From Lentzea cavernae (GTDB taxonomy: Bacteria > Actinomycetota > Actinomycetes > Mycobacteriales > Pseudonocardiaceae): 64,000 nt of DNA. Location: assembly GCF_014653695.1 (NCBI RefSeq), contig NZ_BNAR01000001.1:496001-560000 (forward strand). The letters are read 5' to 3'. The translations under genes were made by a program, and so were the position numbers. Position 1 is the first letter of the stretch, and each line of letters begins with the position of its first letter. Positions 41,870 through 49,139 of the stretch are shown piece after piece. The notes beneath the pieces were generated by a model. That model was given only the letters and a program-made list of their open reading frames with translations, ran no database searches and was not told the origin of the DNA.

Positions 41870-42740
41870 CCGCACCGGCGCTCAGTCCCTGGACCAGGAA
41901 CTTCTGCACCACGGCGAAAACCAGCACGACCGGCACCGCGGCGACGACGCCGCCCGCCGCGAGCGCCCCGAAGTCGGTGTTGAACTCCCCCAGCGCGTAG
42001 CTCAGCCCGACCGGCAGCGTGAACTTGTCCTGCTTGCTCGCGAACATCAGCGCGAACAGGAAGTTGTTCCAGGCGCCGATGAACGCGAACGACCCGACGG
42101 CCACGAGCGCAGGCTTGAGCTGCGGCAGCGTCACCGCGAAGAACGCGCGCAGCCGCGTGCACCCGTCGACCATCGCGGCCTCTTCGAGCTCGACCGGGAC
42201 GTTGCGCACGAACCCGCTCATCAGGATCAGCGCGAGCGGCAGCTGGAACGCGGTGTCCGCGATGATCAGACCGGTGAGGCTGTTCAGCAGCCCGGCGGAC
42301 TTGAAGATCACGAACAACGGGATCAGCATCATCGCGCCGGGGATGAACTGCGTGCACAGCAACGCCAGCAGGAACACCCGCTGACCGCGGAACTTGAAGC
42401 GCGCCAGGGCGTAGCCGCCCATCAGCGCGAACACCGTGACGACGACGAGCGTGCCGACTCCGATGATCAGGCTGTTCTGGAAGAACAACCCGAAGCCGAC
42501 GCCGTTCCACACGGTGTCGAAGTGCTCGAAGGTGATCGGCCACGGCACGAGCGAGGTCTCCCCCGCGGGCCTGAGCGCGAAGACCAGCATCCAGTAGAAC
42601 GGGATCAGCGTGAACAGCAGGTAGAGCACCAACGGCAGGTGCAGCCGGAAGTACCGGCTCGGGTCGCGGTGCTTGCGGCGTCGAGGTGGCGCCGGAGGCG
42701 GCGGCACGACGGTCTTCGGACGAGTCAGTGTCTGGGTCAC
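41859..42740 (-). CDS. Carbohydrate ABC importer permease (MalG/UgpE type)
   Basis: Membrane subunit, 293 residues, six hydrophobic segments. The EAA loop that contacts the ATPase is ELEEAAMVDGCTRLRAFFAVTLPQLKP. The GTG start overlaps the previous permease stop (GTGA, 42737-42740). The last codons AGAVKG match the usual ending of this family, and the stop codon TGA (41861-41859) is formed at the junction with the TnpB element. No ATPase gene accompanies the operon, so a shared MsiK-type ATPase elsewhere is likely (known in actinomycetes). Confidence 0.92.
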   Translation of the reverse strand: MTQTLTRPKTVVPPPPAPPRRRKHRDPSRYFRLHLPLVLYLLFTLIPFYWMLVFALRPAGETSLVPWPITFEHFDTVWNGVGFGLFFQNSLIIGVGTLVVVTVFALMGGYALARFKFRGQRVFLLALLCTQFIPGAMMLIPLFVIFKSAGLLNSLTGLIIADTAFQLPLALILMSGFVRNVPVELEEAAMVDGCTRLRAFFAVTLPQLKPALVAVGSFAFIGAWNNFLFALMFASKQDKFTLPVGLSYALGEFNTDFGALAAGGVVAAVPVVLVFAVVQKFLVQGLSAGAVKG

Positions 42741-43612
42741 GCCCGGCTCCCGAACTTGGACACCCTCAGGTAGAGGATCGAGAAGAACAGCAGGATCACG
42801 AAGCCGGCCATGGTGAGCGCCGAGCCGTAGCCGAAGTCGTGCGAGTCGACGGCCTTGCGCGCCACGTAGAGCGGAAGCGTGGTGGTCTGGTTCGCCGGTC
42901 CCCCACCGGTGAGCGTGTAGATGAGGTCGACGTTGTTGAACTCCCACACCGCCCTCAGCAACGTGGACAGCACGATCGCGTCCCGCAGGTGCGGCAGCGT
43001 GACGCTGACGAACCGCCGCCACCGCCCGGCTCCGTCGACACTTGCCGCCTCGTACAGGTCGTTCGGGATGGTCTGCAGATCGGCGAGCAGCAGGATCGCG
43101 AAGAACGGCACGCCGCGCCACAGCTCGGTGACGACGGTCGCGGGGAACACGGTCGCCGGGTCGCCGAGCACCGACGTGCCGGGATCGCCGATGCCCCACT
43201 GGGCGAGCTGCTGGAAGATGCCCGTCGACGGGTTGTAGAGCAGGATCCAGATGCCGGTGGTGAGCACGCCGGACACCGCCCACGGCGAGAACACCAGCGC
43301 TCGCGCCATCGCGCGGCCGACGAACGTCTCGTTGACGATCAGCGCGAGGACCAGTCCCAGCACTAGCTGCAGCCCGACCTCGACCGCCACCCACTTGGCG
43401 CTGAACGCGAGGCTCTGCCAGAACAGCTCGTCCTCGAACAGCATCCTGCGGAAGTTCTCGAACCCGATGAAGCCGTTCTTCCACGGTTGCGTGACGGTGT
43501 GCTGGCGCAGGCTGAACCACCCGACGCTGGCGATCGGGTAGACCAGGAACACCGCCATCAGCAGGAGCGTCGGAGCGATCAGGGCGTAGGGCGCCCAGGT
43601 GCGGGTTCTCAC
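42737..43612 (-). CDS. Carbohydrate ABC importer permease (MalF/UgpA type)
   Basis: Membrane subunit, 291 residues, six hydrophobic segments starting YALIAPTLLLMAVFLVYPI. EAA loop: LYEAASVDGAGRWRRFVSVTLPHL. GTG 43612 overlaps the PL1-CE8 stop codon as GTGA (43609-43612); a longer frame exists but would intrude into that gene. It works with the next permease and the 39251 binding protein. Confidence 0.92.
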   Translation of the reverse strand: MRTRTWAPYALIAPTLLLMAVFLVYPIASVGWFSLRQHTVTQPWKNGFIGFENFRRMLFEDELFWQSLAFSAKWVAVEVGLQLVLGLVLALIVNETFVGRAMARALVFSPWAVSGVLTTGIWILLYNPSTGIFQQLAQWGIGDPGTSVLGDPATVFPATVVTELWRGVPFFAILLLADLQTIPNDLYEAASVDGAGRWRRFVSVTLPHLRDAIVLSTLLRAVWEFNNVDLIYTLTGGGPANQTTTLPLYVARKAVDSHDFGYGSALTMAGFVILLFFSILYLRVSKFGSRA

Positions 43613-45792
43613 GCGGGGTTCCACCCGCTCAGGTAGGCGGCCTTCGTGTGCTGCCGCGCCTGCTCGTCGGTGAGCTGCGGGCGGTCGGCGCCCGTTCCCG
43701 CGCCGGGCCCGGTGTTGCGGTACTCCGCGAACCTGGCGCCACGCCACGGGAATCCGGACATGTCGGTCCACGGCGCGCTCTTGACCGCGGCGGGCAGTTC
43801 GGTGTCGCGGATGGTGACCTGGGCGATCGCGTCGGGGTCACCGCCGGGGTGCCAGGGCCTGCCGAGGAAGTAGGTGCCGGCCGGGGCGTCGCTGCGGATC
43901 TTCGAGTGGACGATCAGGAAGCCGTGCGGGTTGTCGTTCCTCGTGCTCGCGGCGGTCACGTACCCGTTGGGGTCCTGGCCGCGGCTCAGCGCGGTGATGG
44001 TCGCCCGTTCGAAGACGGCCGTCGCCCTGCCGAAGAGGAAGTCGACGTCACCGGTGATCGCGCAGTCGCGGTAGTACTGGCGCGAACGCGTGTTCGTGGC
44101 CGGGGTGTCGGCGTACAGGGTGTCCTGGTGGCCTTCGAAGCGCACGCGGTCGAACAACGCCCTGTCGCCGGTCACCTTCGCGGCGACGGCCTGCGTCGCG
44201 GTGATCTCCGGGTGCTTCGCGCGGTCGAACGAGTTGCGGAAGGTGATGTCCCGCGCGGTGAAACCGTCCGCGGCGATGGTGGCCGTGGCACTGCCCGTCG
44301 TGCCGTACGTGGTGCCGTCGGGCTTCTTCGTGCCGTTGGCGTTGTCGTAGTCGATCACGACGTCCTGAGCTCGTCCGGTGGCGCCCCTGATCGTGAGGCT
44401 CTTCTTGCTGGCCGGGACCTTGACCACCTCCCGGTACACGCCCTTCGGCAGGGTGATCACCGCGTTGTCGGGCGCCGCGTCGATCGCGGCCTGCACGGTG
44501 GCGAAGCCCCTGCCGACGACGAGGTGGTGCCCCGCCGGCCGCGCGCCCGCCCGGAGGTGCCTGATCCGGTGCGCGGGTTCCAGACCCCGGTTCAGCGTCG
44601 GCGTCCACCCGGCGTCCGTGCCGAGCGCCTTGTCGGGGAACGCGGCGTTGTGGGCGTTCACCAGGCTCACCGGCCGCCCGTCGACCAGGTTGCCGACGTC
44701 CGTGATCGCCATCCCGCCCCAGTTGTAGACGACCTCTTCGGGCGCGATGCCCTTGACGAAGTTGTTCTGCGCGTAGATCTGCGACTTGACGCCGACGCCC
44801 CAGCTGTAGGTCTGCGCGCCCTCGTACAGGTTGTTGTAGACGTGCACCTGCCCGAACCGCACCCGCGGCGCCCGTTCGAGCACGTCGCGGAAGACGTTGT
44901 GGTGCACCGAGACCCGCAGCTTGCCCGGATCCGTCGTCGAGGTGTTCGACGACCCGATCAGCATCGTCTTGCCGTGCTCCGCGAACACGTTGCGGGACAC
45001 CGTGACGAGGTCGGACCCGTTCGTGATGTCGAGCTGCCCGTCGTGCACCTGGTACGGCCGTCCGAAGTGGAGCGGCTGCGCGCTGTCGACGTTCGGCTCG
45101 TCGGTGAACGTGCTGTGGTCCACCCACACGTGCTCCGAGCGCTGGACCGACACCGAGTCGTAGAGCGAGTTCCAGTTGCCGGGCAGCGACCCGGGACTGT
45201 TGTCGGTCGGATCCCATTGCGGGAAGCAGTCGGCGGTGTCGCGGAACGTCAGGTTGCGCACGATCACGTTGCGCGCGTTGTGGATCCGGAGACTGCCACC
45301 GGTGATCCCCGCACCCCTGCCGACCCCGATGATCGTCGTGTCCGCGAGCACGTTCAGCCCGATGACCGCTTCCTGCTTCTTCGCCGACGCCACCCGCGCC
45401 AACTCCAACGCCCCTTCGGGCTCGCGCTCCCACCCCCACACCGCCGGGTCGTAGGCGGCGAGGTAACCGGCCAGTGTGTACCCGTCGACCGCGTAGTCCT
45501 CACACCGCAACGGTTTCCCGTCGTCCCCGGTGTTCGCGTCGATCACACCCCTGACCTTGACGATCCTCGGAGCAGGACTGGCGAGGGCCGCGACGAGCTC
45601 GGCCCGCGTGCGCACCTCGTGCACGTTCGAGGCGGGCGCCGCCGCTCCCCCGCTCGTGCCGGGCCCGGACGACGCCCAGCCGTCCCCAGCGGGAAGCACC
45701 TGCCGTGCCGGATCTGGGCCGGCCTGCGCGGGGAGGGTCGCCACCCCGGTGAATGCGCACGCCAGAACCAGCGCGCCAACGAAAAGCCGCAT
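43609..45792 (-). CDS. PL1 pectate lyase-CE8 pectin methylesterase fusion
   Basis: Secreted two-domain pectinase, 727 residues: signal peptide (1-24), PL1 beta-helix (about 55-400), CE8 (about 425-727). PL1 signs: VRNLTFRDTADCFPQWDPTD, WVDHSTFTDEPNVDSAQP, HHNVFRDVLERAPRVRFGQ. CE8 signs: GFATVQAAIDAAPD, the active-site segment YRDCAITGDVDFLFG with two Asp, and FLGRPWHPGG. The esterase removes methyl groups that block the lyase, so the fusion de-esterifies and cleaves the same chain. Its stop overlaps the permease start, coupling degradation to uptake. Confidence 0.95.
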   Translation of the reverse strand: MRLFVGALVLACAFTGVATLPAQAGPDPARQVLPAGDGWASSGPGTSGGAAAPASNVHEVRTRAELVAALASPAPRIVKVRGVIDANTGDDGKPLRCEDYAVDGYTLAGYLAAYDPAVWGWEREPEGALELARVASAKKQEAVIGLNVLADTTIIGVGRGAGITGGSLRIHNARNVIVRNLTFRDTADCFPQWDPTDNSPGSLPGNWNSLYDSVSVQRSEHVWVDHSTFTDEPNVDSAQPLHFGRPYQVHDGQLDITNGSDLVTVSRNVFAEHGKTMLIGSSNTSTTDPGKLRVSVHHNVFRDVLERAPRVRFGQVHVYNNLYEGAQTYSWGVGVKSQIYAQNNFVKGIAPEEVVYNWGGMAITDVGNLVDGRPVSLVNAHNAAFPDKALGTDAGWTPTLNRGLEPAHRIRHLRAGARPAGHHLVVGRGFATVQAAIDAAPDNAVITLPKGVYREVVKVPASKKSLTIRGATGRAQDVVIDYDNANGTKKPDGTTYGTTGSATATIAADGFTARDITFRNSFDRAKHPEITATQAVAAKVTGDRALFDRVRFEGHQDTLYADTPATNTRSRQYYRDCAITGDVDFLFGRATAVFERATITALSRGQDPNGYVTAASTRNDNPHGFLIVHSKIRSDAPAGTYFLGRPWHPGGDPDAIAQVTIRDTELPAAVKSAPWTDMSGFPWRGARFAEYRNTGPGAGTGADRPQLTDEQARQHTKAAYLSGWNPA

Positions 45793-45895
45793 GACGGAAT
45801 ACCCTCCGGAAAGCAGGATTCACATTCTTGAACACCGTCCACGATCGTGAAACGAGAATACGAATGTGTCTGCCACGCGTCAACGAAGTGAATCC

Positions 45896-45946
45896 ATTCG
45901 ACAATTCGGCACGGTATTCGATGATTCTTCGAATCGAATGGCGTCG
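45896..45946. promoter_or_regulatory. ATTCG-rich repeat cluster upstream of the PL1-CE8 operon
   Basis: ATTCGAC (45896), ATTCGGC (45904), ATTCGAT (45916) and TTCGAATCGAATGG-like copies (45929 on) lie 105-155 bp before the PL1-CE8 start. The same heptamer repeats between the PL1 and PL3 genes (37209). Candidate binding region for a pectin regulator. Confidence 0.4.
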
Positions 45947-45950
45947 AATC

Positions 45951-45988
45951 GACGAACGCCGCGATCGGTGTCGATCGCGGCGTTCGTC
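45951..45988. terminator. Terminator after the MFS gene
   Basis: Perfect 17-bp stem (GACGAACGCCGCGATCG and its complement) with GTGT loop, 38 bp past the MFS stop. Confidence 0.85.
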
Positions 45989-46026
45989 TCGTACGTGTCT
46001 TCAGATGTGGCCGAGCAGAGGAGGAG

Positions 46027-47199
46027 TCAGTCCTTGACCGGCTTCAGCATCGGCACCAGCGCCAACGCCGGCAACAACAGCAGCGGCACCACCAGCAGAG
46101 CCTTCAACACCCCCACCTCGTTCCCGAGGAACCCCACCAACGGCGGCCCAGCCAGGAACGCCGTGTACCCGATCACCGCGACCACACTCACCCGAGCCGC
46201 GGCCCGAGCCGGGTTGTCGGCCGCGGCGCTCATCCCCACCGGGAACCCCAGCGCCGTCCCGAGCCCCCACACCGCGACACCGGCGATCGCCACCCCGGGC
46301 GACCCCGCGAACACCGCCAGCGTCACACCGGACGCCGCCAGCACCATCGAGACGAGGATCGCCGGCACGCGGCCCCAGCGGTCCAGGGCGATGGTGCCGA
46401 AGATCCGGCCGAACGTCATGGTCGTGACGAACACGCCGAACACGAGGGCGCCCAGGGCCGGGTCGACCGTGTAGCCGTCGATGAACGCCACCGCCACCCA
46501 GTCGTTCGCGGTGCCCTCGGTGAACGCCAGCACCAGGACGAGCAGGCCGATGAGCAACGTGCGGGGTTCGCGCCACGCGGCCATGACGCCGCTGCCGCCG
46601 CCGTGTTCGGCCTCGCCGGCGAAGCGGTACGTGCGGGCGGCGACCAGGGTGCCGAGAGCGACGATCACGGCCACGACGCCGAGGTGTGCGGTCACGGGCA
46701 GGACGGCCCACGCGGCGAACGAGGCCATGCCCGCGGCGGCCACGGTGCCGAGGCTCCACATGGCGTGGAAGCGCGGCATCACCGTCTTGCCGAGGGCGCG
46801 TTCGACCTCGGCGGCCTCCACGTTCATGGCCACGTCGCACAGGCCCGAGCCGTAGCCGAGGGTGAAGATGCCGATGGCCGTGAGGACGGCCGACGGGTAG
46901 GCGCCGATGCCGATGCCGGCCACGGCGAGTCCCACCGCGACGGTCACGGCGGAGAGGGAGACCGTGCGCCGGGGCCGGAGGCGGTGGGTCACCTCGCCCG
47001 CGGTGAGCATCGCGAGGCAGGCGCCCGCGGACATCGACAGCAGCAGCAACCCCAGGGCTCCCGGGGTCAGGCCCAGGGCGTCGCGGGCGGCGGGGACGCG
47101 GGCGAACCAGGTCGCGACGGCCACGCCGTTGAGCCCGAACGTCACCGCCACCCCCGCCGCGGCGGCTCGGACCTGACTGCGTGGCACCGTGACCGACAT
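46027..47199 (-). CDS. MFS transporter
   Basis: 390-residue membrane carrier with about 12 hydrophobic segments. ATG 47199 follows GAAAGGGAGGGACCGGG. The loop after helix 2 reads GEVTHRLRPRRTVSLSA and helix 7-8 region contains RIFGTIALDRWGRVP. This resembles the YbjJ/fucose-permease-like MFS group; sugar uptake or drug/metabolite export cannot be distinguished. It is divergent from a LacI gene with a palindromic operator between them, so it is probably induced by its own substrate. Confidence 0.85.
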   Translation of the reverse strand: MSVTVPRSQVRAAAAGVAVTFGLNGVAVATWFARVPAARDALGLTPGALGLLLLSMSAGACLAMLTAGEVTHRLRPRRTVSLSAVTVAVGLAVAGIGIGAYPSAVLTAIGIFTLGYGSGLCDVAMNVEAAEVERALGKTVMPRFHAMWSLGTVAAAGMASFAAWAVLPVTAHLGVVAVIVALGTLVAARTYRFAGEAEHGGGSGVMAAWREPRTLLIGLLVLVLAFTEGTANDWVAVAFIDGYTVDPALGALVFGVFVTTMTFGRIFGTIALDRWGRVPAILVSMVLAASGVTLAVFAGSPGVAIAGVAVWGLGTALGFPVGMSAAADNPARAAARVSVVAVIGYTAFLAGPPLVGFLGNEVGVLKALLVVPLLLLPALALVPMLKPVKD

Positions 47200-47243
47200 C
47201 CCGGTCCCTCCCTTTCTCGATACGGAAGTACTTACCCCACACA

Positions 47244-47257
47244 TGGAAGCGCTTCCA
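47244..47257. promoter_or_regulatory. LacI operator TGGAAGCGCTTCCA (perfect palindrome)
   Basis: 14-bp perfect palindrome midway between the MFS (45 bp away) and LacI (17 bp away) start codons; it differs from the CebR box by A/T for G/C at positions 4 and 11. Confidence 0.8.
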
Positions 47258-47273
47258 CCGCAATACTCTTCTG

Positions 47274-48257
47274 ATGACGGCTGAACGCACCGCCACGCTG
47301 GATGACGTGGCACGGGCCGCGGGCGTGTCCCGGGCCACCGCCTCACGTGTTGTCACGGGACAAGGACCGGCATCGCAACGCACCAGGGACAGGGTCACCG
47401 CCGCGGTGGCGGCCCTGGGTTACGTGCCGGACGCCTCCGCCCGCGCTCTGGTCACCCGCACCGGAACGCGGCTCGCCATCGCCGTCATCGGCCACACCGC
47501 GGCCGTGCTCGACGACCCGTACGTCGGGCGGGTGCTGACCTCGGCGGCGCACGTCGCCGCCGAGCGGGAGGTCGGTGTCTCATTGCACTGGCTACCCCTG
47601 AACGACCCCGGCTCACTCGCCCGGCTCGCCGACGGGCGCGGGCTCGGCGGGCTGGTGGTGGTGAACCCGACCCGGCCCGCGCTCGAGACCGTGCCGCGGG
47701 CCCTGCGGGGGCGGGTCGCCGCGGTCGGGGTCGGCGCGCGGCACGTGCCGTCGTTCGACGTCGACAACCGCTCAGGGACGGACGGCGTCGTGCGGCACCT
47801 GGTGCGCACCGGCCGCCGCCGGATCGCGATGGTCACCGGGCCGTCGTGGCTGCCGTGCGGTGATCGCGCGGTCGAGGCGTACCGGCAGGTGCTGCGCGAG
47901 AGCGGCGGCGAGCCCCGCGTCGTCCCCGGCGATTTCACCGCGCCGCGGGGTGCCGACGCGGCCATCGAGATCATGGCGCGGTGGCCCGACACCGACGCGG
48001 TGTTCGCGCTGAGCGACCTCACCGCGCTCGGTGTCCTCGACGGACTGCACGCGCTCGGCGTGCGGGTGCCGGGCGACGTGGCGGTCGCCGGGTTCGACGA
48101 CATCGCGTTCGCGGGGCTGAGCCGGCCCGCGCTCACGACGAGCACGCACCCGGTGGAGGAGATCGCCACGGCGGCGGCACGGGCCGTGCTCGACCGCCGG
48201 GACACCTCCGGAGCGACGTTCTACCCCTCCGCCCTCGTCGTGCGGGACAGCGCGTGA
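47274..48257 (+). CDS. LacI-family repressor of the MFS gene
   Basis: 327-residue regulator with HTH TLDDVARAAGVSRATASRVV and hinge region ALVTRTGTRLAIAVIGHT; effector core ends GFDDIAFAGLSRPALTT. Of the four LacI proteins here its HTH is the closest to CebR/CelR (ATASRV, RALVTR), but the adjacent palindrome is TGGAAGCGCTTCCA, not the CebR box. Its stop abuts the stop of the convergent CBM2 lipoprotein with no base between. Confidence 0.9.
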   Translation: MTAERTATLDDVARAAGVSRATASRVVTGQGPASQRTRDRVTAAVAALGYVPDASARALVTRTGTRLAIAVIGHTAAVLDDPYVGRVLTSAAHVAAEREVGVSLHWLPLNDPGSLARLADGRGLGGLVVVNPTRPALETVPRALRGRVAAVGVGARHVPSFDVDNRSGTDGVVRHLVRTGRRRIAMVTGPSWLPCGDRAVEAYRQVLRESGGEPRVVPGDFTAPRGADAAIEIMARWPDTDAVFALSDLTALGVLDGLHALGVRVPGDVAVAGFDDIAFAGLSRPALTTSTHPVEEIATAAARAVLDRRDTSGATFYPSALVVRDSA

Positions 48258-49139
48258 TCATCCGGTCGAACACGGCTGGTTGTTGAGCGAGAACGCCTCC
48301 GGAGCGGCGTTCCCGCTCCGCGCCGACCCGTTGAACCCGATTTCCACGGAACCGCCCGGCGCGATTCGGTTGTTGTAGTGAACGTTCACGGCGTCGACGG
48401 TTCCCCTGGACTGCCGGGGAGTCGCGTTCCACGTTTCCGTGACCACCTGTCCGCTGCCGAAGGTCCACCGCACCGCCCAGCCGTCGATCGGTGCGGTACC
48501 GGTGTTGCGCACGGTCACATAGGCCTGGAACCCGCCCGGCCACTGCCCCGCCAGGCGGTAGGAGACGGCACACGTCCGTGCGGGCGGACGCGGGGTGGTG
48601 GTCGTCAGCCGGGGCGGCGCCGGCGGAGGTGTCGTGGTGACGGCGGAAGAGGACGTGACCGCCGGGGCCTCGCAGGGCGGTCCCCACAGGCCCCGGTCGG
48701 CGGCGGCCGCCTCCGACTCGGCGGTCAGCAGCGGCCCGCCGTCGACGCCCTCCGCCCGCAACGCGCCCTGCCTCACCGCGAGCAACGCGTAGTCGGTGCC
48801 GTCCTCCAGCACCAGCTTGACGTCGCCGGAGAGCATCGGGCTGATGCGGACCGCACTGGCCAGCAACGTCGTCCTGGCGAACGACAGCGCGCCCGCCTCC
48901 CCGCACCCGGGAGGGGCAGCCAGCTGTGCGATCCGCGCCCTCGTGCCGTCCGCGAGCTCGACGGTGCGGCCGTCGACCACGTCCCGCACGAAGTGCAGCA
49001 CGCTCTCGGACCGCACCTGCTCGTTGATCAGCGTCGGCGGTTTCAGCGGCACGCGGGTGGGCGGCGGCGGTGCCGGCGGCTCAGCGGAGCACCCCGCCAG
49101 CAGCGCCACCGCCGCGAGAAGACCGCTAACCGCGCGCAA
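48258..49139 (-). CDS. Lipoprotein with SNase-like domain and CBM2
   Basis: 293-residue exported lipoprotein. TTG 49139 gives a proper lipoprotein signal (LRAVSGLLAAVALLAGC); a GTG at 49205 is possible but overlaps the GH30 gene by 80 bp. After a Pro-rich stretch comes a domain with the layout of staphylococcal nuclease: FVRDVVDGRTVELADGTR, ARIAQLAAPPGC, KLVLEDGTDYALLAV, AAAADRGLWGPPC. The catalytic DGDT, the Arg and the Asp-Ala-Pro-Glu motif are altered, so it is probably not a nuclease. A Pro/Thr linker and a CBM2 (about 192-293) end the protein. Possibly a surface polysaccharide-binding protein. Confidence 0.72.
   Translation of the reverse strand: MRAVSGLLAAVALLAGCSAEPPAPPPPTRVPLKPPTLINEQVRSESVLHFVRDVVDGRTVELADGTRARIAQLAAPPGCGEAGALSFARTTLLASAVRISPMLSGDVKLVLEDGTDYALLAVRQGALRAEGVDGGPLLTAESEAAAADRGLWGPPCEAPAVTSSSAVTTTPPPAPPRLTTTTPRPPARTCAVSYRLAGQWPGGFQAYVTVRNTGTAPIDGWAVRWTFGSGQVVTETWNATPRQSRGTVDAVNVHYNNRIAPGGSVEIGFNGSARSGNAAPEAFSLNNQPCSTG

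Noticed and set aside
39251..41875. 874-residue minus-strand open frame covering the TnpB region
   Set aside because: The 5' half is antisense to tnpB with no homology; the binding-protein gene starts at 40519 with its own RBS and lipobox.
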